From: an uncultured Clostridia bacterium
GTDB taxonomy: Bacteria > Bacillota > Clostridia > Oscillospirales > Ruminococcaceae
Direction: 5' to 3'
Assembly (NCBI GenBank): GCA_947630655.1
Contig: CANRIQ010000003.1
Coordinates: 1-38,979 of the forward strand
Length of the DNA stretch: 38,979 nucleotides
Shown here: positions 1 through 9,013 of the stretch, in pieces
Numbering within the stretch: the stretch's first letter is position 1
Layout: each line of letters starts with the position of its first letter
The notes under the pieces: generated by a model
Seen by the model: only the letters and a program-made list of their open reading frames with translations
What the model was told of the DNA's origin: nothing
Databases searched by the model: none
Made by a program: the position numbers and the translations under genes

Positions 1-189
1 GGTGTTTCGCATAAGCATAGCTATCGTCATGGGTCCGACGCCTCCGCGGTAATACTCACCTTAGCACTCGTTTTGATATGCGTTTTTATGCCCGAATGGG
101 GTATAGCGCAGGTTTTAATCGTGGTGCTGGTGGCAATTTTGGCGGGGGGACAATGGGCATTGTTTATATGGTTAAGAGGTAAGAAATAA
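1..189 (+). CDS. 3' end of a small hydrophobic membrane protein gene, truncated by the left window edge
   Basis: Frame 1 is open from base 1 to TAA at 187-189: GVSHKHSYRHGSDASAVILTLALVLICVFMPEWGIAQVLIVVLVAILAGGQWALFIWLRGKK*. It has two hydrophobic segments and a basic tail. It is absent from the ORF track because no start codon lies in the window. Confidence 0.6.
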   Translation, partial: GVSHKHSYRHGSDASAVILTLALVLICVFMPEWGIAQVLIVVLVAILAGGQWALFIWLRGKK

Positions 190-287
190 GCCGCAGTATT
201 CGCTAGCGCGAATACCGCTTGCAATATTCGCCGGAGCGAATATTGCAGTAAGAGGTAAGAAAAGAGGTAAGAATTTTCTTACCTCTT
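174..287. repeat. Cluster of three consecutive hairpins with three direct copies and one inverted copy of AAGAGGTAAGAA
   Basis: GTATTCGC/GCGAATAC at 196-203/208-215; GCAATATTCGC-CGGA-GCGAATATTGC at 221-246; AAGAGGTAAGAA-TT-TTCTTACCTCTT at 262-287; direct copies of AAGAGGTAAGAA at 174, 250 and 262. Confidence 0.8.
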
Positions 288-294
288 ACAAAAT

Positions 295-636
295 TTATAA
301 CCCTAAACTTACCTGCAATGCGCCGTTTACCATTGCCATGGAATTGCTGTCAAGCTCTCCCATGCGCTCTTTAAGGCGGCGTTTGTCTAATGTACGAACC
401 TGTTCGAGAAGCACTACGGAATCCTTTGAAAGCCCGCAGGACTGCGCCGTGACAGGTATGTGCGTAGGAAGCTGGGATTTTTCCTTTTTGCTGGTAATTG
501 CCGCCGCAATGACCGTCGGGGAGTGCTTGTTGCCTATGTCGTTCTGCACAATCAGCACGGGGCGAATTCCGCCCTGCTCCGAGCCCACAACGGGACTTAG
601 GTCGGCATAATAGATTTCTCCGCGTTTTACAGGCAT
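295..636 (-). CDS. mazF: MazF/PemK-type endoribonuclease toxin (EndoA-like), 113 aa
   Basis: MPVKRGEIYYADLSPVVGSEQGGIRPVLIVQNDIGNKHSPTVIAAAITSKKEKSQLPTHI...LLEQVRTLDKRRLKERMG is a classic MazF sequence. Start reassigned to ATG at 636, preceded by AAAGGA; the 176-aa ORF-track start is too long. Confidence 0.93.
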   Translation of the reverse strand: MPVKRGEIYYADLSPVVGSEQGGIRPVLIVQNDIGNKHSPTVIAAAITSKKEKSQLPTHIPVTAQSCGLSKDSVVLLEQVRTLDKRRLKERMGELDSNSMAMVNGALQVSLGL

Positions 637-739
637 TTTTATCGATCCTTTCCGTGTATTTTTTTGTTTTTGTTTTGTACAACTATTATTGACGCGGAAT
701 TTTTGATTATTCAAATTTTTTTGGAAAATGGAGTTTTTT

Positions 740-2131
740 ATGGACTGGAAAACACTTTTACAAAGCAAGCGTGAACGTTCTGCCCGTGCCGCAACCCCCG
801 ACGACATCCGCACCGAATTCCGCAAGGATTATCACAGAATAATCGGCAGCGCGTCCTTCCGCAGGCTTCAGGACAAGGCGCAGGTGTACCCGCTGACGCG
901 CGGCGATTTTGTCCGCACGCGGCTTACGCACTCGCTGGAGGTAAGCTCGTTTGCGGGGTCGCTTGCCGATATGATTTTCAGGCGGCTTATCGACAGCGGC
1001 ACTCCGGGCGTCGACGACATTGTCCGCGAAAACTGCCGGGATATTCTGGAATGTGCGGGACTTGTACACGACATCGGAAATCCTCCGTTCGGGCATTTCG
1101 GAGAATTTGCCGTAAGGCAATGGTTTAAGGATAATTTTCAGAAATTAAGCTTTTCGGGGACAACTCTTGACAAGCTGCTCGACGACCACATGAAAGCCGA
1201 TTTTCTGAATTTCGAGGGCAACGCGCAGGCACTCCGCGTTCTCGCGCGGCTGCACTGCCTGATTGACATGAGCACGGGAATGAACCTCACCTACGCGCTT
1301 TTGCACACAATAGTAAAATACCCCGTAAGTTCGCTTGAAATCGACAAAAAAAGCGGCGATATCCGAACCAAGAAAATGGGTTTCTTTTTATCGGAGCAGG
1401 AGCTTTTCCGCGATATTGCAAAATCCACGGGAACGGACGGGCGGCGTTTTCCGCTGACGTTCATTCTCGAAAGCGCGGACGATATCGCCTACAAAACCGC
1501 CGATATCGAGGACGCAACAATTAAGGGGCTGCTTACCTACGATATTCTTTTACGGGAGCTTCAAAGCGAAAAATACGCATCACAGAGCACTGCCGAGGCG
1601 TATAGTGATCTTATTCATTCGCATGACTCCGCCGAGAAGCTTCATATGGAAAACACCGACAGCGCGGCGGTGTCAAGGTGGATAATAAAGCTTCAGACCA
1701 AAATGCTTTACGCCGCGACAGACGCTTTTTGCGAAAATTACAACAGCATTATGGCGGGCGAATTTAAAAAGGATCTGCTTTCGGCAAGCCCCGCGGGCAC
1801 GCTTTCCGACGCGCTTTCGGATATCGCGTACAGATACGCGTTCCGCTCAGGCTTGATTGTGAAAAACGAGGTGTCGGAGTGGGCGGTGATGAACGGCTTG
1901 CTCGACAGGATAGTCGGCGCGGCACTGCGGTTCGGCACTTCCGAGGAGCAGATGTTCGACCGCGATCTTACCGAAATTCTTTCGGACAACTACCGCGAAA
2001 TTTGTCTTAGAAGCTGTGAGGGGAAAACTCCCGCCGAGCAGGCTTATTACAGGCTTTTGTACGCTACAGACTGCATTTCCGGAATGACGGACAGCTTCGC
2101 GACGGATTTTTTCCACACGCTTAACGGGTGA
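740..2131 (+). CDS. dgt: dGTP triphosphohydrolase (HD superfamily)
   Basis: SFRRLQDKAQVYPL...RTRLTHSLEVSS...GLVHDIGNPPFGHFGE...NFEGNAQALRVL are dGTPase motifs. ATG at 740 is preceded by GGAG, which fits better than ATG 728. Confidence 0.93.
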   Translation: MDWKTLLQSKRERSARAATPDDIRTEFRKDYHRIIGSASFRRLQDKAQVYPLTRGDFVRTRLTHSLEVSSFAGSLADMIFRRLIDSGTPGVDDIVRENCRDILECAGLVHDIGNPPFGHFGEFAVRQWFKDNFQKLSFSGTTLDKLLDDHMKADFLNFEGNAQALRVLARLHCLIDMSTGMNLTYALLHTIVKYPVSSLEIDKKSGDIRTKKMGFFLSEQELFRDIAKSTGTDGRRFPLTFILESADDIAYKTADIEDATIKGLLTYDILLRELQSEKYASQSTAEAYSDLIHSHDSAEKLHMENTDSAAVSRWIIKLQTKMLYAATDAFCENYNSIMAGEFKKDLLSASPAGTLSDALSDIAYRYAFRSGLIVKNEVSEWAVMNGLLDRIVGAALRFGTSEEQMFDRDLTEILSDNYREICLRSCEGKTPAEQAYYRLLYATDCISGMTDSFATDFFHTLNG

Positions 2132-2135
2132 TTTT

Positions 2136-2807
2136 ATGAAGTACAAAATTTTTTTCTGCGAGGACGACGACGTAATCGCCAAAACTGCCGCAAAACGGCT
2201 CTCCGAATGGGATTTTGAAGTGTTCCGCACGGAGAATTACCGCGACGTTATCCCCGATTTTTTGGAATTTTCGCCGCATATCGCGCTGCTTGATATATCC
2301 CTCCCCTACCACAGCGGATTTTACTGGTGCGGGGAAATTAGGAAAATAAGCCGCTGCCCCGTGATGTTTATATCGTCAGCGGCGGATAATATGAACATCA
2401 TCACCGCAATGGAGCTTGGAGCGGACGATTTTGTCGCAAAGCCGTTTGATATGAGCGTGCTTGCGGCGAAAATCCGCGCGCTGCTGCGGAGAAGCTATGA
2501 TTTTGCCTCGGCAGTCGGGATAATCGAGCATAACGGCGTGGTGCTGAACACCGCCGACGCTGCGATTACTGCGTTAGGCGAGCGGGTTGAGCTTACCAAA
2601 AACGAGTACAGAATTCTTGAAACGCTGCTTGAAAACAAGGGAAAAATTGTCACCCGCGAGGAGCTTATGAACCGCCTGTGGGAAACCGACAGCTTCATCG
2701 ACGAAAACGCGCTGTACGTGAACATCGCGCGGCTGCGAAAAAAGCTTGACGCGGCGGGGCTTCACGGATACATTACAACGCGCGTGGGGCAGGGGTATAT
2801 TGTGTAG
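2136..2807 (+). CDS. OmpR/PhoB-family response regulator, BceR/GraR-like
   Basis: Receiver domain FFCEDDDVI...ALLDISLPYHSGFYWCGEIRK...PVMFISSAADNMNIITAMELGADDFVAKPF plus winged-helix C-terminus LTKNEYRILETLLENKGKIVTREELMNRLW...YVNIARLRKKL. Confidence 0.92.
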   Translation: MKYKIFFCEDDDVIAKTAAKRLSEWDFEVFRTENYRDVIPDFLEFSPHIALLDISLPYHSGFYWCGEIRKISRCPVMFISSAADNMNIITAMELGADDFVAKPFDMSVLAAKIRALLRRSYDFASAVGIIEHNGVVLNTADAAITALGERVELTKNEYRILETLLENKGKIVTREELMNRLWETDSFIDENALYVNIARLRKKLDAAGLHGYITTRVGQGYIV

Positions 2808-2810
2808 CGG

Positions 2811-3830
2811 TCAGATTTTCATCTCGTTAAACCTGTCGGAGAGCCTTGCCGTAAAATTCCACTGACGCTGCATATAGGTGTGAACTGGTTTTACGCTTTC
2901 CTCATAAAAACGCGCCGCGGCGGCGGGGTCGTCAAAATGCTCTGCGACTGCCCTTGCCGCGCTGAAACCGCTCTCTATTGCGGCGGAAATCCCCTCGCCC
3001 ATTGGGTTTAAAAATCCCGCACATTCCCCCGCAAACAGAATTCTTCCGACAGCGCAGTCAATCGGGCAGCCCGAACGTATTTTCGGCATTATCCACCTGT
3101 CGGTTTTCAGTTCGCGGACGATTTTCAAGCCGTGGTTTTCCGTCATATATTTCACGAACCGCTCGTAATACAGGGCGGTTTTTTCGCCGTCTATGACCGA
3201 AACTCCAAGCACCAACCGATTGCCTTTCACGTTGAACCACGCGTCATACTCGGACAATTCGGGCTTAAGATATGCGTAAAAGTAATGATAGTCCAGATCG
3301 GCAGACCCCTCGTTGAATGTCTGATATGTCGTAACTACGGACGGTCGAATTTTCAGCAGCTTTCGTTTGAGCGCGCAAACCGCCCCCTCGCAGTCAATGA
3401 CGAATTTTGCCTGCTCGGTGAACTCCTTAAACTTAACCTCGACCGCCCCGTTTTTCTCCTCAACGGAAATTACGGACGTTCCGTCGCGCAGCTCCGCGCC
3501 CGACTGCTCTGCTTTGCGGGCAAGCCATTCGTCGAATGAACTTCTCTGTATATTAAGCCCTTGCTGTTCAAATCGATATTCATTGCCCTTGTCATCGGTC
3601 AAAATCATTCCGCGGCTTTCGCTCGGAGCGCAGGTAACGCTGTCCGGAACATCTTCGCCGAAGTGAGTTTTGACGAGTTCAAGCGTCTTTTTTATAAGCT
3701 GCCCCGAACAGGATTTATAGCGCGGGAGCTTGAATTTCTCAACCAAAAGCGTCCTATATCCGCTCTCGGCAAGCGTTTTCGCGGCGGTGCAGCCTGCGGG
3801 TCCCGCACCTATCACTATCACGTCATACAT
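2811..3830 (-). CDS. FAD-dependent oxidoreductase, geranylgeranyl reductase family
   Basis: N-terminal MYDVIVIGAGPAGCTAAKTLAESGYRTLLVEK dinucleotide-binding motif; SGCPIDCAVGRILFAGECAGFLNPMGEGISAAIESG. Preceded by GGAGGT. Confidence 0.85.
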   Translation of the reverse strand: MYDVIVIGAGPAGCTAAKTLAESGYRTLLVEKFKLPRYKSCSGQLIKKTLELVKTHFGEDVPDSVTCAPSESRGMILTDDKGNEYRFEQQGLNIQRSSFDEWLARKAEQSGAELRDGTSVISVEEKNGAVEVKFKEFTEQAKFVIDCEGAVCALKRKLLKIRPSVVTTYQTFNEGSADLDYHYFYAYLKPELSEYDAWFNVKGNRLVLGVSVIDGEKTALYYERFVKYMTENHGLKIVRELKTDRWIMPKIRSGCPIDCAVGRILFAGECAGFLNPMGEGISAAIESGFSAARAVAEHFDDPAAAARFYEESVKPVHTYMQRQWNFTARLSDRFNEMKI

Positions 3831-3850
3831 TTTAATACCTCCATTTCAGC

Positions 3851-3880
3851 AAAAAGAGGAGCCGAAAAAGCTCCTCTTAT
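3851..3880 (-). terminator. Rho-independent terminator after rnfB, upstream of the flavoprotein gene; potentially bidirectional
   Basis: AAGAGGAGC-CGAAAAA-GCTCCTCTT stem (3854-3878) flanked by T-runs in both orientations. Confidence 0.7.
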
Positions 3881-3900
3881 TTTTTGAATTTTTAGGGAAA

Positions 3901-4710
3901 TCACCCTGCCTTGCGGTTTTCGATGCACTTTCTCGGGCACGCCGCCGCGCACGCTCCGCAGTTTGTGCATTTCGAGTAGTCGATTGTCGCGTGGTTGTCC
4001 GTAACCGTAACCGCTCCCACGGGGCATTTTTTCTCGCAGATTTTGCAGCCTATGCAGGAATTCTTGCAGAGATCCTTCGCAACCTTGCCGATGTCCTTCG
4101 ACGAGCACCGCACGTCCACCGTCTGCTTTGCGGGACGGATAACTATCAGGTGGTTCGGACACGCCGCCACGCATTTTCCGCAGGCAACGCACTTTTCGGA
4201 ATTCACCACCGCAACGCCGTTTACAATGCAAATTGCGTCGTGATCGCACACCGCCGCGCAGTCTCCCAAGCCGTCGCAGCCCGTTCTGCACACGCCCTTG
4301 CCGTTGTAGAAACGCTCTGTTGCAGCGCAGGACTGCGTGCTTATGAAATTGTACCGCTCCTCGGTAGCGTCAACACAGCCGTTGCAGCGGACATAAGCCA
4401 CCTCGCGCTCCGTCTCCAAAGCCTCCTGACCCATAATTTCCGCAATTTTCTTTGCAACTGCCGCTCCGCCGGGCTTGCACTTGTTATTTGGAGCTTCTCC
4501 CGCCGCGACAGCCTTTGCATAGCCCTCACAGCCCGAATATCCGCAAGCTCCGCAGTTTGCGTTCGGGAGAGCCTCGGCAATTTTTGTGACGGTTTCGTCA
4601 ACCTCCACCGCGAAAAACTTAGTTCCCAGAACCAGCAATCCGCCCGCGGCAGCACCGATTACCGCGAAAATAATTACAGGCAGTATATATGTTACAAAAA
4701 CTTCCATCAT
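3901..4710 (-). CDS. rnfB: Rnf electron transport complex subunit B, Fe-S protein
   Basis: LPNANCGACGYSGCEGYAKAV plus multiple CxxCxxCxxxC(P) ferredoxin motifs; last gene of the rnf operon. Confidence 0.95.
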   Translation of the reverse strand: MMEVFVTYILPVIIFAVIGAAAGGLLVLGTKFFAVEVDETVTKIAEALPNANCGACGYSGCEGYAKAVAAGEAPNNKCKPGGAAVAKKIAEIMGQEALETEREVAYVRCNGCVDATEERYNFISTQSCAATERFYNGKGVCRTGCDGLGDCAAVCDHDAICIVNGVAVVNSEKCVACGKCVAACPNHLIVIRPAKQTVDVRCSSKDIGKVAKDLCKNSCIGCKICEKKCPVGAVTVTDNHATIDYSKCTNCGACAAACPRKCIENRKAG

Positions 4711-5312
4711 ACACCCCCGAATAATCCGTCAACCAGTCCGCCGAACCCGACGAACGACAGCGACACGATAGACGCCGCAACCAGCGTTATGGGCATTCCC
4801 TCAAACGTCTTCGGGACGCGGCATTTTTCAAGCCGTCCGCGGACGCCCGAGAAAATCAGCATCGCGATAAGGAAACCCAGTCCCGCGCCGAGCGAATTTA
4901 CAATGCTTTCGCCGAAGTTGTAGCCCTCATCGATGTTGAGGAGAGTAACACCCAGCACCGCGCAGTTTGTGGTGATAAGCGGCAGATACACGCCCAGAGC
5001 CTTATAAAGAGCGGGAACGTATTTTCTCAAAATCATCTCTACCAACTGAACGAACAGCGCGATTATCAGAATGAACAGAATTGTGTTAAGATATTCCAGT
5101 CCCATCGGAACGAGGAACAGATGATACAATGGGTAGGTTGCCGCGGTTGCGAGAACCATTACCGCCGTAACCGCCACGCCCATTCCGAGCGAGCCGCTGG
5201 TGGTTTTGGAAACTCCCAGAAACGGGCAAATTCCCAGAAACTTTGAGAGGACGAAGTTGTCGGTGAGAATTCCCGTGAGGAGAATAATCATCATGCTTTT
5301 TGCAAGTTCCAT
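4707..5312 (-). CDS. rnfA: Rnf complex subunit A, membrane protein
   Basis: DNFVLSKFLGICPFLGVSKTTSGSLGMGVAVTAVM is typical RnfA; ATGA overlap with rnfB. Confidence 0.95.
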   Translation of the reverse strand: MELAKSMMIILLTGILTDNFVLSKFLGICPFLGVSKTTSGSLGMGVAVTAVMVLATAATYPLYHLFLVPMGLEYLNTILFILIIALFVQLVEMILRKYVPALYKALGVYLPLITTNCAVLGVTLLNIDEGYNFGESIVNSLGAGLGFLIAMLIFSGVRGRLEKCRVPKTFEGMPITLVAASIVSLSFVGFGGLVDGLFGGV

Positions 5313-6038
5313 TTACTTCTCCTCCTTCTTCTCATTTTCGGCAGCCTTTGCGGCATTTTCGGAGATTTTCTCCGCCGCCGCGGTCTCTCCTACTGCGCTC
5401 GGGCAGCCCTCTCTGTTGGGACATGCCGCGCATCCCGCAGCCTTCGGCGGCTGGCGGTTGGCAATCTTATTCACCAGCGCGATAAGGCAGCCCAGCACGA
5501 AAAATCCACCTGCGGGGAGAATAAACAGCGTCATCGGCTCCATAAATTCGGGGCATACCTGCAAACCGAACCATGTTCCCGAACCGAAAATTTCACGGAC
5601 AGAACCCATGCAGAGCAGCGCGAGCGTAAATCCTACGCCCATTCCCGCACCGTCGAGTGCCGCCGCGCCGACGTTGTTTTTCGATGCGAACATCTCCGCT
5701 CTGCCGAGGATTATACAGTTTACCGTGATAAGCGGAAGGTAAATTCCCAGCGCGTCGTAAATTGCCGGGAAAAATGCCTGCAAAATAAGCTGAATAAGCG
5801 TTACAAAGCCCGCGATGATAACTATGTAGGACGGCAGACGCACCGCCTTCGGGATTACCTTTTTAAGCAGCGAAATTACCACATTCGAGCAGATAAGCAC
5901 AAACGTCGCCGCCGCGCCCATTCCGATAGCGTTTGACGCCATTGTGGTAATCGCAAGGGTCGGACACATTCCGAGCAGCGTTACAAGCGTGGGGTTTTCC
6001 TTAATCAGACCCTTTGTAAACTCCTTCATATAACTCAC
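5313..6038 (-). CDS. rnfE: Rnf complex subunit E, membrane protein
   Basis: EFTKGLIKENPTLVTLLGMCPTLAITTMASNAIGMG; PLITVNCIILGRAEMFASKNNV. Confidence 0.95.
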   Translation of the reverse strand: MSYMKEFTKGLIKENPTLVTLLGMCPTLAITTMASNAIGMGAAATFVLICSNVVISLLKKVIPKAVRLPSYIVIIAGFVTLIQLILQAFFPAIYDALGIYLPLITVNCIILGRAEMFASKNNVGAAALDGAGMGVGFTLALLCMGSVREIFGSGTWFGLQVCPEFMEPMTLFILPAGGFFVLGCLIALVNKIANRQPPKAAGCAACPNREGCPSAVGETAAAEKISENAAKAAENEKKEEK

Positions 6039-6628
6039 GCTGCCTCACCTCCGTTCGTTGTCCATAAATCGTAAGCCAAAAGCGCGGTGTTTACGGCAAG
6101 CGCGACGCCCCTTGAGGAGTATGTCGCCGAGGTCACGCCGTTTACCTCGTTATCCGCGGGATTGGACTTATTTTTGACAATCTCGACTGTCCCGGACTTG
6201 CCCTTGAACAAATCGAGGAACGCGGGATCGTTGGTTTTAGTGCCCAGACCCGGAGTTTCCTCGCCGACGGACACGACAGCCACTCCCGCAACCTTGCTTT
6301 CCTTTACTCCGACCATTATGTCGTAGCCTTTTTTATAGCCCTTAACTACCGCTTCAAAAGCTATCGAACCGTCGTTTTTAGAAAAGACCTTTGTTACATT
6401 CGCAAGCTCCGAAACACCGGAATTTGCGAAAAGCTCCTGCCACTGATCTGCGGGAACGACCGAGAAATCGTCCTTTGTGCCGCCGTAAATAGTCGTCAGA
6501 GCCTCCGCCTGCTTGTCGGTAACGACATTTGAGGTGTCGACATAGGTTGCCTGATAAACCACAATTACAAGGCAGGAAATTATTGCGGCGATAAGAGCCA
6601 AAACTATAATCGGTTTTGCTTTTGCCAT
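6035..6628 (-). CDS. rnfG: Rnf complex subunit G, FMN-binding
   Basis: N-terminal TM helix; GVAVVSVGEETPGLGTK; covalent-flavin-type motif DNEVNGVTSATYSSRGV. Confidence 0.93.
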   Translation of the reverse strand: MAKAKPIIVLALIAAIISCLVIVVYQATYVDTSNVVTDKQAEALTTIYGGTKDDFSVVPADQWQELFANSGVSELANVTKVFSKNDGSIAFEAVVKGYKKGYDIMVGVKESKVAGVAVVSVGEETPGLGTKTNDPAFLDLFKGKSGTVEIVKNKSNPADNEVNGVTSATYSSRGVALAVNTALLAYDLWTTNGGEAA

Positions 6629-6629
6629 A

Positions 6630-7589
6630 TTATTTTCCCTCCTTTGTCTTTGCGGGCTTTACAGCACCCAGAGCCTTGGGAGCGGTGAACCTGTCGATAA
6701 GCGGAGTTAAGCAGTTCATAACGAGAATTGAGAACGAAACGCCCTCGGGCATTGTTGCAAACTGCCGTATAGCGAACGTTATAAGTCCGCAGCCTATGCC
6801 GAAAATAAGCTTTCCCTTAGTGCTTAAGGGAGTTGTGGAATAGTCGGTTGCCATAAACAGCGCGCCGAGCACCAGACCGCCCGAAAGAAGCTGATAAAGC
6901 ATAAAATTCAGATCGCAGCCGCCGTAGAAGAACGACAGCACCGCCACCGTGCCGATAAAGCACACGGGAGTTACGGGGTGAACCACGCCTATGCAGATAA
7001 GATACAGCCCGCCGAGCAGCAACGCCGCAATGCAGGTTTCACCGAGGCAGCCCGCGCGGTTTCCGAGGAACATATCAAGAAAGCTCGGAAGCTCTTCCGC
7101 GGGAGCGGCAAGCGGAGTCGCCGACACTGTCGCGTCAACGCCCTCCTTCCATGAGAACGGTGCGGTCCATTTGGTCATTGCCGCCGTAAACGACAGCATA
7201 AGAGCAATTCTCGCCGTAATCGCGGGGTTTGCGAAATTCTGACCGATGCCGCCGAACAGGCATTTTACGATAACTATTGCTATAAAGCAGCCGATAACCG
7301 CCATATATATCGGCAAATCCACGGGCAGGTTGAACGCCAGAAGCATACCCGTAACCACCGCCGAAAGGTCGGAGACAGTGTTGTCGCGTTTGGTTATCTT
7401 GTCAAACAAAAACTCGAACAGCACGCACGCCGCACAGCAGATGACCGTAAGCAGCAGTGCCTTCAGCCCGAAAATCACCGTCGCCGCAATCAGCGCGGGG
7501 CAAAGCGCGATTATCACCGCAAGCATTACCTTCTGCGTCGTCCACGCGCTTCTTATGTGAGGAGAAGCCTCAACAAACAATTTATTCAC
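6630..7589 (-). CDS. rnfD: Rnf complex subunit D, membrane flavoprotein
   Basis: SPHIRSAWTTQKVMLAVIIALCPAL; FGGIGQNFANPAI; FMATDYSTTPLSTKGK flavinylation region. Confidence 0.95.
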   Translation of the reverse strand: MNKLFVEASPHIRSAWTTQKVMLAVIIALCPALIAATVIFGLKALLLTVICCAACVLFEFLFDKITKRDNTVSDLSAVVTGMLLAFNLPVDLPIYMAVIGCFIAIVIVKCLFGGIGQNFANPAITARIALMLSFTAAMTKWTAPFSWKEGVDATVSATPLAAPAEELPSFLDMFLGNRAGCLGETCIAALLLGGLYLICIGVVHPVTPVCFIGTVAVLSFFYGGCDLNFMLYQLLSGGLVLGALFMATDYSTTPLSTKGKLIFGIGCGLITFAIRQFATMPEGVSFSILVMNCLTPLIDRFTAPKALGAVKPAKTKEGK

Positions 7590-7600
7590 GAGCGTTCACC

Positions 7601-8923
7601 TCACTTTCCCTGTTGTTTCATCTTAGTCTGTCGCAGGAAGTCCTTCGCCAGCTGATTTTTCTCGGCAAGCGGACGCTTTGCGGGACAAACAAAGCTGCAC
7701 GCGCCGCAGTTCATGCAAAGATTGACCTTCAGCCTGTCAAGAGCCTCTGCGTCGCGCGCGTCATACGCGCTTTCAAGCTCGGTAGGCTGCAAATTCACCG
7801 CGCACGCCCTCACACACCTGCCGCAGCGAATACAAGCGGTCGTTTTGCGCACGGGAGTGTCCCCGAACAGCAAAACCGCGTTATTCGTCTTGCCGAGCGG
7901 AGTGTCGGGGTCGAACGCGCACGCGCCCATCATAGGACCTCCGAGCACAATTCTGTCAGGCTGACGGCGAACGTCCGCAAAGCCCACGATGCTGTGAAGC
8001 AGCGTTCCCACGGGCACGAAGAAATTCGCGGGGGAATTTACAATATTACCGTCAATGGTTATTCTTCTCTGAACCAGCGGAACACCCGTTTTTATGTAGT
8101 TGTAGATAAATCCCGTCGTCGAAACGTTCATTACCATACAGCCGACGTCGGACGGGAGCTTGCCCTCTCCGACAATTCTCCCCGTGAGCGTATGTACAAG
8201 CACCTTTTCTGCGCCCTGCGGGTATGCCGACGGCAACTTTTGCACCTTAATATTCGGGTATCTCACGCACAGCTTTGTCAGCTTGTCTATCGCCTGCGGC
8301 TTATCCGCCTCGATGCCTATAATGGCGTTGGGGATCTCAAGCTTTGTCATAATCAGATCTATCCCCGCGAGGACATTGTCCGCATTCTCCATAAGCTCTC
8401 TGTAGTCGCTGGTAATATACGGCTCGCACTCCGCACCGTTAAGCAAGAGGTAGTCGATGGTAACCTTGCTTTTATCAAAACCGAGCTTTACATGCGTCGG
8501 AAAGCCCGCGCCGCCGAGTCCCACTGCTCCGCTCTCGCGAACAGCCTTTATAAACTCCTCGCGGGTATCCGCCTTCGGGGGCTTAATTCCCTCGTACATA
8601 TCGTTTTTGTTATCGTTGGTGATAACAACCGTCTTGACCAGCCTTCCGCCAACGTTCATAACATCCTTTATTTCCTTCACAACGCCGCTTACCGACGCGT
8701 GAACGGGCGTTGACATAAACGCCTCGGAATCGCCGATCTTCTGACCGATCTTCACCTTGTCGCCAACCGCCACGCACGGCTCGCACGGCGCGCCGATATG
8801 CTGAAGCATACTCACCGCAACCTCCTCGGGAGCGGGTATCTTCCTGGTTGACTGCTCCGCCGAACCGCTGAAATGCGGCAATCGAACGGAATGTAGCTTA
8901 CCCAAATATATCATTCCTTTCAA
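7601..8923 (-). CDS. rnfC: Rnf complex subunit C, NADH/ferredoxin-binding
   Basis: AVGLGGAGFPTHVKL; CIRCGRCVRACAVNLQP; CMNCGACSFVCPAKRPL. Start codon uncertain: TTG 8923, ATG 8914 or TTG 8905. Confidence 0.93.
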   Translation of the reverse strand: MKGMIYLGKLHSVRLPHFSGSAEQSTRKIPAPEEVAVSMLQHIGAPCEPCVAVGDKVKIGQKIGDSEAFMSTPVHASVSGVVKEIKDVMNVGGRLVKTVVITNDNKNDMYEGIKPPKADTREEFIKAVRESGAVGLGGAGFPTHVKLGFDKSKVTIDYLLLNGAECEPYITSDYRELMENADNVLAGIDLIMTKLEIPNAIIGIEADKPQAIDKLTKLCVRYPNIKVQKLPSAYPQGAEKVLVHTLTGRIVGEGKLPSDVGCMVMNVSTTGFIYNYIKTGVPLVQRRITIDGNIVNSPANFFVPVGTLLHSIVGFADVRRQPDRIVLGGPMMGACAFDPDTPLGKTNNAVLLFGDTPVRKTTACIRCGRCVRACAVNLQPTELESAYDARDAEALDRLKVNLCMNCGACSFVCPAKRPLAEKNQLAKDFLRQTKMKQQGK

Positions 8924-8937
8924 AAGAAAACTTTACA

Positions 8938-8981
8938 GCGCAAACCGCCCTTTCTGTCGAAAAAGGCGGTTGTAATTGCGC
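8938..8981. promoter_or_regulatory. Long two-segment inverted repeat in the rnfC leader / downstream of the GHKL gene
   Basis: GCGCAA-ACCGCC ... GGCGGT-(TGTAA)-TTGCGC; stem of more than 12 bp with a bulge between two minus-strand genes. Confidence 0.5.
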
Positions 8982-9013
8982 CGGTTTTTTTACTTTGCTA
9001 AAACGGCATTTTA

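Noticed and set aside
27-224. 65-aa minus-strand ORF at the left edge
   Set aside because: Antisense to the better-supported frame-1 membrane protein tail (1-189).
3730-4923. 397-aa plus-strand ORF
   Set aside because: Antisense to rnfB/rnfA and the flavoprotein N-terminus, which have clear family motifs; shadow ORF.
7457-8713. 418-aa plus-strand ORF
   Set aside because: Antisense to rnfC; Arg/His/Val-rich composition typical of a shadow frame.
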